Below, one piece after another: positions 46,635-59,200 of a stretch of 64,000 nt of DNA. Origin of the DNA: Juglans regia (Eukaryota; Streptophyta; Magnoliopsida; Fagales; Juglandaceae); the NCBI RefSeq assembly GCF_001411555.2, contig NC_049901.1, positions 40,518,964 to 40,582,963 of the forward strand. The letters run 5' to 3'. Positions within the stretch are counted from its first letter, which is position 1. Each line of letters starts with the position of its first letter. The position numbers and the translations under genes are program-made. Under the pieces are notes generated by a model, which worked only from the letters and a program-made list of their open reading frames with translations, was not told the DNA's origin and did not search any database.

Positions 46635-47187
46635 GGTTGCGTTTGGATGTTGAGATGAGTTGAAGTGAGTTGAGTTTTTTATGAATAGTAGTGAGTTGAG
46701 ATTATTGAATGAGTTTGGTAGGGTCCACTTAAAATGAGTTTAAAATGTGTTTGGATGTTAAGATGAGTTTAGATATATTTATGGGAAGTTGAAAAAAAAT
46801 AAGTCCCACCATTATTTTATACTGTTCATATCACAGTAAAAACGGAAATCATTTCCGTAGCTGGCGCCAAATGCTTCAAGAAAAATATCAAATAAATGGG
46901 CACTGTAGCTTATACGGCAAGAGAACATGCAAGCAGGAAATAACTTTTGGATGCCATCGTGTTTTTTTTTATTTATTTTTATTTATTTATAATAGTATGC
47001 ACTATTCACAGATTTGTACTCTTTGAAGTTGTTATTCACATATTTGCACTGTCGCGTCCTGCATCTGTACGTAAAAATGAGTTTACGGATTAAAGTGATT
47101 TCAAACTCGACTTCACGTGTGTTTGGAGGGCAGAGCTCAGTTTAAATTTGAACTGAGTTGAGATGCTTTCAGCATCCAAACGAAGCC
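46635..47187. mobile_element. Tourist-like MITE, 553 bp, TTA duplication
   Basis: Left end GGTTGCGTTTGGATGTTGAG and right end CATCCAAACGAAGCC are inverted repeats, extended by GAGATGAGTTGA and TGAGTTGAGATG words. The trinucleotide TTA lies directly on each side (46632-46634, 47188-47190), as expected for PIF/Harbinger-type MITEs. The interior is non-coding. Confidence 0.85.
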
Positions 47188-47190
47188 TTA

Positions 47191-48382
47191 AAGTGGGAGA
47201 TGAAACAATATTCCCCTCCCTTCTACGCACTCATTCTAGCCATAGAACCTAAATCTAATTTAGAAAAACCAAAAAGGATGTATGAGAAAGAAAAAAAAGA
47301 CTCCACCCAAAAAATTATGGGAAAAAATAACAAATTTCGCATCCAAGCAAATGGCAAACCCAACAAAAAATGGTCCATACCAATGAATGGAAATCCAACA
47401 AGCAGATTCACATCCAACAAAAAAAAAAAATAGAGATAAAAAATCCAACAAGCAAACGATGAAATAAAATAAATAAATCCACAGATTCCAAAAAAATGGT
47501 GGACAAAAAACTACTGAAAGAGAGAAAATGACATACGAAAGCGAATCTGAGAGGCTGGTTGAGATTCATGGTGGATCTGAGTCTAAGCTGCAATGGGTGG
47601 CAGATCTGAGAGTTGAGCTACAGTGGGTCCAAGTGCACAGCATCTAAGGTGCAGTGGAGGAGATTGGGAGGTGATAGCCTTCGTTCGGCGACATCGAGGG
47701 CGATGACATCGGTTGCAGAGAAGAAGAGAGGGCTCGGAAACACGATAACAAATGGATGATAAATGAGGAAAAAGAAAGAGAAGAAATTTTTTTTTAAAAA
47801 AAAAAAAGAAGTAGAAGAAGAACTTTAGGGTCTTAACAAACGAAAATACGACAACAATGAAATGAAAGGAAAAAATAAAACTCATCACGGGAAAAATAAA
47901 TCTGAACAGAAAGAATGAAGATACGAAGACCAAAAGAAAAGAGAAAAAGTTTACTTTCGGAGAGAAGAGGAAAGAGATGATGCAGACGAAAGAGAAAAGA
48001 CTGAAAGAGAGAAAAAAAAGACTAAAGCTGCTGACCCTCTGAATGCCTGCACCAAAAGACTAAAAGCCCTCACTGACACAGATATAAAAGAACATAATAT
48101 AAGGATAAAAAAAAACACAACACAACACACAAGGAAAAAATTACACGGATGGATAAATTTACTATTCATCGACTCGATAGCCGCTTATATATATATTGCT
48201 TTAAATTTCTTCTATTGTTAGAATATTATTGTATTTATAATATTTCAATATGTATGGTAATATGATTTATTCTCTGCCATATTTAGTTTATTTTGTAAAT
48301 CAATCAGTATTAATTAGTATAATTAATTTACTGTATTTCCTTTTTCTTTAGCTCCTTTATTCTATAAATATGAACATATGTT
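47191..48382. other. Low-complexity non-coding region
   Basis: On the minus strand it resembles a pyrimidine-rich leader with GC-richer patches (47580-47720). ORFs at 47583-47933 and nearby are Phe-rich and of low complexity, so I do not call genes. Confidence 0.4.
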
Positions 48383-49504
48383 TAAGCCTATTCATCCGGG
48401 TTCCGACTCGGGAATCCGGATATATCCGGACCGGAATCCGGATTTTAAATCCGGGTCACCTGGACCGGGTTAGCCTGGGTCATACCCAGGCCGGAACCCA
48501 GGTTTTAAATCCGGAATCCGGGTTGAACCCGGGTTTAATCAGTTTTTTTTTTTTTTTGGATACAAGCATATATTGTAATGAAATATGGCCAAAGACTTCT
48601 GATAATCAAAGAAAACTAAAAAAAAAAAATAACAATTGAATGAAGCAAACTTTCACTTTGAAGTGACTAAAGTTCATACCAAGAAAATGGGATTTTAGAA
48701 AGGTGGTAGCTTTGGTCGCTTCTTCAGCTTCTTTATTATTGATGTTGATGTTGGTGGTGTTCTGGGGCAAGCTCTGAGTGCAACAGAGGTGCTGACACCC
48801 TGTTTCTCTCTGTTCTTTCTACATGACTACACCTTTACCATGTGTCAGTGTGATGTGAAAATTAAAAGACAACAAAACGAAAAAAAAGGAAGAAAAGGAT
48901 GAGAATAAATGAGAGTGTAGCAGAGGCGTTGATTAGATGGATACGTTTGTCAAAATGGGTCGCTGTTTATCTCTCTTCTCTGGTGAAAAGATAAAGCTAC
49001 AATACAGCCTGCCACTCTCTCTCTAAGCGCCAGTTTCTCTCTCTTCGAAGAAACATGTTCTCCTGCAGAACTTTAATGGGGGAGAAGGTGGAGAGTTTCG
49101 AGTCCTTGGAGAGGATGGTGTCGGACTCGATCTGGACTCTGGAGCTGACATGGTATGGACTCTAGAGCTCGTGTAGAGCTTTAGAGCATTGGCAATGGCT
49201 AGCCATTGCCAAGTCTAAATTTTAGCTAGAATGTTGTATTTTAACTATAACATGGATTTATAGCTAAACTAGTCCACATTGGACTAGCTATCTTGAAATC
49301 TAAATAATAATAAAATATTAAATATTTTAATAATAATTTTTTTTTAATATTTTACAAATTTAATTAATAACTTTATTAAAAAATAAAATTATTATTTTTC
49401 AATTATTTTTTCCCTCAACCTAATTATTCAATAAATATATTTTGTAAACCATTCACCCAACAATCATATATACAAACATACCAACATTTCTTCTACCCAT
49501 AAAA

Positions 49505-49830
49505 ACAATCCACTAAAATTATAAAACAATCTACAACCATTACAAAAATAGTCTACTAATCCATCAAAACAGTCCACTAATTACAAAACAGTCTACTAAA
49601 ATTACAAAACAGTCCACTAATCCATCAAAGCAGTCCAATAATTACAAAACAGTTCATTGCCATTACAAAAGCAGTCCACTAATCAATCAAAACAGTCCAA
49701 TAATTACAAAACAGTCCACCATTCCATCAAAACAGTCCACTAATTACAAAACAGTCCACTAAATATACAAAAACAGTCCACTAATCATCAAAACAGTCCA
49801 ATAATTACAAAACAGTCCACTAATTACATC
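49505..49830. repeat. Sub-terminal minisatellite of ACAGTCCACTAAT units
   Basis: Roughly twelve degenerate units of about 20-36 bp with the cores AAAACAGTCCACTAATTAC and CCATCAAAACAGTCC, between the left end and the gene of the Harbinger element. Confidence 0.85.
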
Positions 49831-49890
49831 CCACATGTGGCTGGGCAGCCACTAAATGCTCAAAAAATAATGTACTACCAACATTAGAAG

Positions 49891-51062
49891 TTAGAAACCT
49901 CCATAAGGTGTCGAAGGAGATGTAGATGTACATCCGGAATGGAATTTCGAATCCTTAAAAATTGCCAATTGAATATTACTGAAATATTCTTGTTGCATGG
50001 CATTCATGCCACGTACATCTAGCATCATTATCTTTAGTTCAAAATTCTTCTGCTCTAGTTCAAATTTCTTCTCCTCTAGTTCAAACTTCTTCTTCTTTAG
50101 TTCAAATATTTTGTCACTTTTTTCGTCTGCTTTCAACATAGCATTTCTCCGCTCTTCCATTGTCGTCGCTCTATCCTCGGTCATTTTAGCTAACGCTTTT
50201 TTGATCTCTACCTCTTTGCCTTCCATCGACTTCCGCTTCCTCTCCCTTTCTTTCTCTACTTTTTTGCCTGGAGGTCTCTCAGTAAGAACCTCCAGGTCCT
50301 CCTCGGCTAAATCAACATCAACTTCACCAACATATTTTTCTTGTGGCTTTCTCTTCTTACCAAAGGTAGATACGTGTTGCTGCCATTTTGGTTGGTGTCT
50401 CAAAAGACACCAACAATGTTCCATTGTAAAATTAGACCCTACCATCTCTTTATACAACATCTTGGCCTTCTCAATCTATAAAGGTGAAGGAATATGTTTT
50501 AGTTCATAAATAAGTCCAACATAAATTCATGATTAAAAATCCAATAATTACATACCTTGTCTTGCTCGGTTGCACCACTCGGGTGCAATGACTCTACCTG
50601 TGCTATATATGCACAGAACTTATTTGTCAATTTTTGAATCGTGGACCATCGATTCATCAATGAGCCCTCAGAACGGTCAACAATGTTTGGTTTTTTATAT
50701 TCATGGTAAAATGTGGTAATTCTTTCCCACATTTGAGTTGACTTTTGATCAGTACCCCTGATCGCATCGATACTAATGTTGAGCCAAGCTGACACGAGGA
50801 GATTATCCTCCTCTACAGTGAAAGATGTACCTCTTTGAACTTTTTTTGAATGATGCCTCTTTTCACCGTCAGTTGTGGTTGCTTGGATTACAACATTAGA
50901 ATGTTGCGTTGGGGTGCTATTACAACCTCCTCCCCCACTTTGTAATAGAGTGGTGAAGAAGGGGTCATCCTCAAAATGTGTGTCCATCCTTGAAAAAGAT
51001 GAAATTTTCAAGGAGTCAGAAAATTGACCCAATATAGGTCCAAATTCACAAGATTCCAGCAT
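49891..51062 (-). CDS. Myb/SANT-like protein of a PIF/Harbinger transposon (two exons)
   Basis: Harbinger elements encode a Myb-like protein that binds the element ends and guides the transposase into the nucleus. Exon 1 is 51062-50556 and exon 2 is 50475-49891, joined over an 80-bp intron (GTATGT...TTATAG) in phase 0, giving about 363 residues without interruption. The start could also be Met26 (MDTHFEDDPFF). The SANT-like region (residues about 77-165) has RGTSFTVEEDNLLVSAWLNI, TQMWERITTFYHEYK and RSEGSLMNRWSTIQKLTNKF. The splice restores TEQDK-IEKAKMLYKEM, after which FTMEHCWCLLRHQPKW and a Glu/Lys-rich coiled coil (FELKKKKFELEEKKFELE) follow. This layout matches plant proteins annotated as NAM-associated or glutathione-transferase-T3-like. 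It is a transposon gene, not a host gene, unless shown to be domesticated. Confidence 0.85.
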
Positions 51063-52789
51063 ATTCTGGAACAGTGACTGAAACAGCCAGTATCAACACT
51101 ATAGAACTCCACAAATGCAACATATATATTATTTGAAGCAGTACAAAACAGTGAAGAACAGTCTATAACACTTCACCTTCTATACAAAACAGTCCACAGT
51201 TTTATTTGAAGCTAACTCTATTTGATTAATGCCTCTATTTACTGGAAAGTAAAGATGAATGGATTTCAAATCTGGATTGGTTATTGGCGCACATGTATTG
51301 AGTGAATTGAGTGAATGAGCTTCAATTTCAGTTTTAATTTTTTGAGTGAATGAGCTTCAATTTCAGTTTTAATGGCGCACATGTAATAGAGTGGTGAATG
51401 AGCTTCAATTTCAGTTTTAATTTTTTGTTCAGCACAAACATTATGCTTCTGGTCCTTACAGTTTACAAAATTCTTCAGATTTTGAGAAATCTGAAGAATT
51501 TTGGGGACATGAGGCGTGCATTATCTAGTATGTATTATATGCAGCTTTCACTTTCCTAGAAGATGGTCTAGTATGTATTATATGCAGCTTTTACTTTCCT
51601 AGAAGATGGTTTAGTAGATTCTTTTTCTTTCTACTTATGAGTTGATGTTGCTAGTGAGGTTGCGTTACTTCTGAGTAAACAGTGAAGAAAGTAAAATGGA
51701 CTTGAGGTTTGAGATGTTTTGGCTACTACAAAAACATTTTTCTGTTTCCATCTAAAATAATAGAGATCCTACTTGCTTGCAGCGCTCTGCAATGCTGTTT
51801 ATTGATCCAAGGAGCAAACATTAACAAAAAAATTCATGTTGTTTCTGAAGGGTATAGCCCAGCAAACATCAAGGTCTAGCCCAAAAAGTATAGCACAAAC
51901 AAATAAATTCATGTTGTCATGGGGACTATGGCTGCCATGAATAACCTAGTGTCCCAAAAGTATAGCACAAACAAATATGGTACAGCCCAGCAAACATCAA
52001 GGTCCAGCCCAGCAAACCTCAAATTGCATCTCTTGTATATATTCCAAAGATAACTTATCATATATCAATTAACAAAAAAATTCTGGAATTAAAGATTTAT
52101 AGATTTATAGATTTTCTGGAATTGATTCAACTTGCAATGGTAATAGGCATTCTCTTGTAAGACAAATTTTCTGGATTAAATATGGCACCATAGAAACTTT
52201 AATTTGGTCTTGCCTCATTTTCTTATGAGTGTACCTCTACATCCAAAATGATGTGCAAGAAGAAATCCATTTAGAAAGTATGGCACCATAGAAAGTATTT
52301 ATTTTCACAGGATAATGCTCATCCAAGCTTAAAGATAATGCTCATCCAACGTGCAAAAGTAATTGGCCATGAAAGTCTAGCTGAAAATTTTGATCTGAAG
52401 ATACTTCGAGCCCTTGGAATGTCTTTCTCTGTTGGTCTTATATGTCTATCTTTCCTCATTTTTAATGTTACTCTAGTTAGGAACAAAAGATATTAAGATA
52501 AAGTCATCAGTTATTTTTTTTTTTGATCGGTAATAAAGTCATCAGTTATTTAAGTCTACTTTGTTATGTTGTGTAGTTTAAGTTGATTTCTGCAATATTT
52601 GTGTTACATACTGATGTATAATAGTTTGACCCTCTCCATTCATAACTTATCAAACATATTGTAAAGCATATTGTAATTGAATACTGTTTTATTAAAAATA
52701 AGTTCAGACATGTTCTGCTATTTGATTATTTGACTCTATGCATTCTTAGTACAACAAATGTTTTGTTTGGCCAGCCTGGGGAAACTACT

Positions 52790-52824
<35 letters not shown>

Positions 52825-53870
52825 AAAGGTGAAAGAGATATTGCTATTTTCTATTCATTTTCTACTCATGAATTGCTTTATAAAGTAATATGAACAATCC
52901 CCAGCTTGGTCAATCCATATGAATCACTTTCCATGAAACCGAATGTCTGGATGGAAAAAAATGATCATGGATCCCCACAAATGGCTTGGAATATACATAA
53001 AGAATTCTCAATTTCTTGTCACTTTACAGTCTATGTGATACCATCATCACCTGAAGGATCTTTCAAACTCAGTTCTTATGTGGGACTCAAATTCATTTGT
53101 TGTGGTGTATTAAGTTAATGGTCTTATAAGTAGCAATGATCTTATGCACTACTGATATGTGTCTATACTTTCATAAAATTGGTGGCATGTTAAATATAGA
53201 TGATATGTGTCTATAGAATAGTCCACGAGGTCAGCAAGTTATGTCTACCAATTCAGAAACCACAATACCCAAATCTCAAATCAGATTCCAGCACAAAAAT
53301 ACCAAAATCACAAACCAAAATACTGAAATCTCAAAGCAAAATACTATAATCACTAAACACTACGCATGACCACAGAAAAATACCCAAATCACAAACCAAA
53401 ATACCGAAATCTCAAATCAGTTACACGAAAATACCCCAATCGCGATTTTGAAGTTCAGTTTGTAGAGGAAATGTGCAATCTTTGGACGAGGATTCACGGG
53501 CAATGCAACCTTGTGACAGAGTTCCGCGCAAACCCTAAACACAGTGTCAATCATTTGATGAAATGTGAGAAAATAGAAAGAGAAGAGGGAGAGGAAATCG
53601 TCGCAGAGAAGAGGGAGGGAGGAGCGAGGAAGAGAAATTACCTTTTGGGCTGGAAGACGCCGGCAGGACGACGGAGAGAAGGCGTCTCGCGCTTGAAGAA
53701 GACGAAGGCGTCTCGCGGGTTGAAGAAGGCGTCTCGCGGGTTGAAGAAGGCCTCGGGCTACGGAGATCTCTGTTTCGGGAAGCAGAGATGAAAACGAGAT
53801 GAAAACGAGGGAAATAGACCAGGAAAGAGAAAATAACGTGGGAAGTAGATGAAATAATAAAATACTAGTA
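51063..53870. other. Non-coding interior of the Harbinger element
   Basis: No DDE domain or other protein family seen. A direct duplication with GAATGAGCTTCAATTTCAGT occurs three times at 51310-51420, and the segment with CTAGTATGTATTATATGCAG occurs twice at 51526-51590. A TA microsatellite lies at 52792-52822. Confidence 0.6.
53677..53751. repeat. Three copies of a 21-24 bp GC-rich unit
   Basis: The unit GAAGGCGTCTCGCGGGTTGA occurs twice intact and once in a variant (GCGCTTGAAG), at the presumed 5' side of the Myb-like transcription unit. Confidence 0.85.
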
Positions 53871-54738
53871 TAAACCATGAACAGTAACTCGCTATATTTG
53901 GAGAGGAACTTAATTTTACTGTAGCTCAAGTCTTTAACTTTATATTTTTAGCTAGTCCAATGTAGATGTTTTTTTTTACATTTAGCTAAATTATAGACTT
54001 GCATTGGCATTTGGCTAGTCCATTGCCAATGCTCTTAGGGGGGGGGGGGGAATTGAGCTCGTTGGAGTTGGGGTTCGGGTGAGCTTGTAATTGGTGTGAG
54101 GATTGTTTCAGTTTTTAGAACTTGGACTTTCAGACTCGAGCTATCATTCTTCAAAAAGACCTGGGTACCGAATTTAAAATCCGGCATCCGGGTTTCAAAC
54201 CCATATCCGGACAGGACAGGTTCGGGTTTTGACAATCCGGATTTCAGTCCGGATTTAATCCGGGCCGAAATCGAGAACCGGAATCCGGTTTTTCGTATTC
54301 TGGACCGGGCCGAAAAAAAATCCAGCCTGGATGAACAGTCTTACATATGTTATGTATTCAAGCACATTAGATAATGGCAAAGATGTAGCCTTCAAAATCT
54401 TTTTTATTCTCTCTCCATCTTCCCTTTTTTTTCTATATTTTATTTCTATATTTTCTACATCTACAATTTGGAGAGATATCTCAACTTTTAGAACTAATTG
54501 TATTAGATTAAATGATGTGTACAGATAATATTAATATAGTAGAGTTACATATTATGTGTATTTCTCTTCAAATTGTAAAAGGTATTTGAATAAAAAAATT
54601 ATAAAAAATTAAAAATGAATATCAAGAGGTGCAACTGAGCACATTCTCTTGAAGATTAATCAATCAATGACCTGTTTTTAGAATAGCATAGGGATTAAAA
54701 AGGATGTAGTTTGGAATATATGAAATACATGTAAAATA

Positions 54739-54860
54739 GAGAAATTTTACTTATTATCCTCTACACTACACATTATTATATGATTTGTTCTTTTTGTTCT
54801 TTTATTTAAACACATATATTTATACACGTGTATAGTATGAAATGATAAGTAGTATATCTC
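54739..54860. mobile_element. Short Mutator-type MITE, 122 bp, 9-bp duplication
   Basis: Begins GAGAAATTTTACTTATTATC and ends GATAAGTAGTATATCTC, which pair as inverted repeats. TGTAAAATA flanks it on both sides (54730-54738 and 54861-54869) without mismatch. Confidence 0.82.
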
Positions 54861-54974
54861 TGTAAAATATTCCTGCCACCCCGCTAGTCTTGAATTGAGA
54901 CGTTGGATCACACGTGATTGTGAGCCGACGTGGCCAGCCTGATGTGGTGAGTTTTGGGGCTATTAAAATATTAA

Positions 54975-55295
54975 GGTTCTGTTTGGATACTTTTTTTTAT
55001 ATTTTTTTTATTTAATCATTATAATTTTTTTAATCTTTTATATAAAATATAAAAAATAATTCAACTTTTTCAAATATAAAATAAAAATTATATTAAAAAA
55101 TTATATTATAACAATATTTTAATTTTATAATATTTTTATTCAATTTTTTTTTCTCTCTTTCTCAAAATCTAATAAAAATCTTAATTCAAACTATTTCATT
55201 ACTATTCACAAACCATCTTATTAATATTTACAAAATATTTCGTTATTATTTACATATTTTTCATCTCATTTCATTTGACTATCCAAACGAGATCC
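54975..55295. mobile_element. MITE of the GTTTGGATA family
   Basis: Left end GGTTCTGTTTGGATAC and right end CTATCCAAACGAGATCC are inverted repeats. TAA precedes it and AAA follows, a possible mutated TAA duplication. The internal text is like that of the MITE at 37232. Confidence 0.78.
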
Positions 55296-56267
55296 AAAAC
55301 ATCTCATGCACGAGCCATGGCTTGCAAAATATAAACTCAAACTTCATACACATAAAAGTTATGCTGTTCTTCTGATTTCATCCAATCCCGTTGATCTTAG
55401 ATCTTTTATTAGTTGATCTCATGACCAATGGCTCAAATGATTGCTTGGTTAATTATAGATTATTTTTTTCGAGTTACTGACGACAACAGCCAATGACCTT
55501 TCTTGCGCCGAGCATGGAGGTAAGCGGATGTCAAAATCTCTATGTGAGATTCCTGGCAAAGTCGTATATGTCATGTCACCATTTCTCAATAAATAATCCT
55601 CCGCCATAACTGATATATATTCATAAGAAGGCGGTATATGTGATCAACATCACTCAAGTTTTTACTCAGTATGAAATGCGAAAAACATTCATAAATTTTA
55701 TAAAATTCATTTTATATATCACGATGTCTTATACTTAAAAGTTTTCGAGTCCGAACTAATACTTAAGAGATTTTATAAATATTATGCCATATCACTATTA
55801 ATATATAGAGAAGAATAATCAGAAAATAAAAATAACAATTGAGAAAGGGGAATGATATGTATAACAGTCCGGAAGTGTGCAGTTCTTGCGTAGTTTTTTT
55901 GAAAAAAAATAAATTTTTAAGTGAATTTAAAATATTTTTTTTCCAATAGAGCATCCGGAGACTATATATTCTAGAATTACATATATAATTTCTGATAGAC
56001 TTAATAAAAAGAGTCAATATAATAAATGAAAAGATGGTTAGAAAAATAAGTATGGACCGTGAGTTTTTCTTCTTCATAGACACAAGACCAAGCCCAGATG
56101 ACTGAACACACTCTCTTGTTTCGTATCGGGCCTTACTCTTTGGGCTTGATGGTGGCAATCCGTATAAGCAATGACTAATCGTATATATTGAATTTTGACC
56201 AAATTTTTTTCATGTTCACTTGCTCGTATAAGCAATGACTAATGTATCGGGCCTTACTACAAAGCCG
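55296..56267. other. Intergenic with short duplicated segments
   Basis: CGTATAAGCAATGACTAAT occurs at 56161-56179 and again at 56225-56243, and GTATCGGGCCTTACT at 56123-56137 and 56244-56258. No gene is supported; a 131-codon minus-strand ORF (55763-56158) is of low complexity. Confidence 0.5.
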
Positions 56268-59200
56268 TGTTAGTCGAGTTACTATTACCAGTTTATTGTA
56301 TGATGTTAATTTTAATCACATGTAATCACGTGCACAATTAGTTGCAGTGTACCTGGAGTGAATCTTGTCTCCCAACCATTGAATGGAGATAACTACCTCA
56401 CATGGAATCGATCCATGTCTATGGCTCTCATCGCCAAAACCAAACTGTGTTTTGTTAATGGTGCTTTGTCGTTGCCTGCTGAAATAGATTTGATGTAATA
56501 CTGTTGTTCTGTCATCATTACTCAATGCTTTGTCGAAGGAAATAGCCTCGTTTGTCATCTACATTGATTTTGCTGAAGAGGTGTGGAATGATTTGAATGA
56601 ACGATTTTCTCAAAGCAATCGGCCTCGCATTTTCTAGATTTGGAAAGTTGTTGCCTCCTTGACTCAAGATTCCAAGAACATTCATCTGTAAGTTCTTACT
56701 TTACTCGATTGAAAAGTTACTGGGAATAGATGGTCAATTTTCAACCTATGCCTCCATGTTCATGTGGAGCTGTCAAAAGGATTGTTGAATATCAACAAGA
56801 GGATTATGTCCTAGAGTTCTTGATGGGGCTTAATGAGTCCTATGCTCCTCTTTACAGAGTCAGATCTTGATTTCTGATCCATTTCTCCCAATAAATAAAG
56901 TTTTTGTTTCTTACTCTTCAAGAAGAAAAATAGAGAGATTGCTTCTGATTCTTTATCTTCAAATGGAGCTATTGCTATGTTGACTAACCATTATTCTAGT
57001 AATATGAAAGGTCCTGCAAAATCCAAAAAGAGCAAGCACCCTGTTAATCATAAAGAACATCCTTATTGTACACATTATGGTTTATTGGGTCACATGATTG
57101 ATAAATTCTATAAAATCCATGGTTATCCACCTGGATATGAAGCAAAACCCAGGAACCTTACTACTAATCAGGCCACTGCTAGCCAATGCATCTCAGATTT
57201 GGTTTCGGTTCCAAATTTTCCTCTCTCTCAAGAGTAATGCCAATAACTCCTTACATTTCTTCAAAATCAAACTAACCCTTCTTCTATGAATCAAGCAAGT
57301 ACAGTCCCACCCATCTCTTCATCTGCACCATCAACTTCATTTGTACCAACCTTTTCAGGCATATCAATTCTTGCTTCTTCTCAACGTTCAGTTTTATCTA
57401 CTGTTGATACAAGTAAATCTCATCAACAATCTTGGATTCTTGATTCTAGAGCAACTGATCATATGATTCGTTCTTTTTCCATTTTTTCTTCCATACCATC
57501 TTCTGTCAACATCTTTGTGAAATTACCTAACGGTTCTTGTATTCAAGTCACACATAATGGCACAGTTAGACTTTGTGATTCTTTAGTTCTAATTGATGTT
57601 CTATATGTTCCAACGTTTACCTTTAATCTCATTTCAGTCAGCAAGTTAACTTCACAGTTATCATGTTTTTTGTTTTTTTTTTGCATGATTACTCTTATAT
57701 CCAGGACCTCTTCAATTGGAGGAAGATTGCAGTAGCTAAGCATTCACAAGGATTATATCATCTACTGCAAGTTTCAGGCACTTTTGCTTCTTGTAATTCA
57801 ATATCATTTCCTTATTGTAATTCTGTCAAAAACAGTTCTCACCAATGGCATTGTCACCTTGGACATATCTCTAATTCTAGATTGCATGACTTGTCTTCAA
57901 ACCTTTCTTGCTTTACAAATTCAAATAATAGTCATTTTGATATTTGTGCCCTTGCCAAATAAAAGACTTCATTTTCTTTTAAGCACATCAACTTTCAGTT
58001 CTATTTTTGAGCTTATTCATTGTAATGTTTGGAGTCCTTTTTCACTTCTTTCATATAATGGTTTCAAATATTTTCTAACTATAGTAGATTATTACAATAG
58101 GTGCATTGAACATATTTGCTCAAATCCAAACCTGAAACACGATCATATCTACAATCTTTGTTTTTTCTTTGTTGCAACTCAATTTAATTCTAAAATCAAA
58201 ACCATTCACACTGATAATGTTTTAGAATTTGATATGAAATGTTTTTTTGCTTGTATAGGAGTTATATATCAACATAGTTGTATTTATACTCCTCAACAAA
58301 ATGCTATTGTTGAAAGAATTCCTCAACATATACTAAATGTTGCTAGAGCTCTTCATTTTCAATCTAATATTCCTTTAAAAGTTTGGAGTGATTGCATACT
58401 TACTGTTGTTTATGATTTTATCTCATAAATAGAATTCTCACACTTGTACTATCAAACATCGCCATATGAAATACTTTTTCTGCTAAACCTTAGTATAGTC
58501 ATCTTAAAATCTTTTGTTGCCTTTACTACGCATCTTTTCTCAATAATCCTTCTTGTACAAAATTTTCTGCCTAAGCTTAAGTTTGTGTATTCTTAGGATA
58601 CCCTGCTGGTATCAAAGGATATAAATTGTATAACTTTCATACCCATAAGATCATCATTTCTCGAGATGTCATATTCCATGAACATCTTTTCCCATTCAAA
58701 ACATATTCATCATTTCTCCATCATTTATCTGAAAACCAGAATCTTTCATCCTCTTATCCAGATCTTGTTCTACCAACTCCCCTTTCAGATGCTCTCATTT
58801 CTCCACCCTCAAATAATCCACTACTTAGTAATCTAACACATCTTAAAATCCATCACCACCAATTCCCATTCGAAAATTTACAAGGAATAGAAGACCACCT
58901 AATTACTTGCAGCATTATTATTGTTCATTGATATCAAATAATAAAGTTACTCCTTCTCCTTTGGTTGATGGTTCTTCATATTCATGTACATTTTTTCCAA
59001 TTTCTTCATATTTGTTATATTCCAAATTCTCTTCTTCCTATAAACATTTTTATTCATCAGTTGATTCTCTCTATGAACCTAAATTCTTTAACCAAGCCAT
59101 CACATATCCTCACTGGAGGGATGCAATGGTAGCTGAAATAAGTGCTCTTGAAGCTAATAAAACTTGGATCCTAGCTGATTTTACCTCCTGGCAAGCAGCC

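Larger units (their letters stand above)
49184..54034 (-). mobile_element. PIF/Harbinger element, 4851 bp, with Myb-like gene but no visible transposase
   Basis: Begins GAGCATTGGCAATGGCTAGC and ends GACTAGTCCATTGCCAATGCTC-like (GGCTAGTCCATTGCCAAT followed by GCTC), which are inverted repeats of about 20 bp. TTA is duplicated on both sides (49181-49183, 54035-54037), the hallmark of PIF/Harbinger. The minus strand carries the accessory Myb/SANT gene (49891-51062). No DDE transposase motif was found in the remaining 3 kb, so the element would depend on a transposase made elsewhere. Confidence 0.9.
48383..54343. mobile_element. hAT element with CCGG-rich ends, host of a Harbinger insertion
   Basis: Begins TAAGCCTATTCATCCGGG and ends CTGGATGAACAGTCTTA, imperfect inverted repeats with the hAT-type T/CA..GTTCA pattern. 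The 8-bp duplication CATATGTT is present at 48375-48382 and 54344-54351. Sub-terminal zones (48400-48540 and 54170-54330) are dense in CCGG, CCGGGT and CCGGAT words. Without the Harbinger insert the element is about 1.1 kb and non-coding, so it is non-autonomous. Confidence 0.9.

Noticed and set aside
47583..48169. Minus-strand ORFs with Phe/Ser-rich sequence
   Set aside because: Low complexity with polypyrimidine codons; more like leader DNA than protein.
48370..48639. ORF with repeated SGYIRTGIRILNPG-like text
   Set aside because: It results from the CCGG-rich hAT end; similar ORFs at 54035-54374, 60884-61180 and 62350-62595 are the same artefact.
53366..53929. ORFs of 141 and 170 codons on opposite strands inside the Harbinger element
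   Set aside because: Both cross the 21-24-bp repeat array and lack family features. The region is more likely leader sequence for the Myb gene.
55845..56010. Possible MITE with GGAATGATATGTATAACAG at its left
   Set aside because: The right end could not be matched as an inverted repeat and no target duplication was seen.
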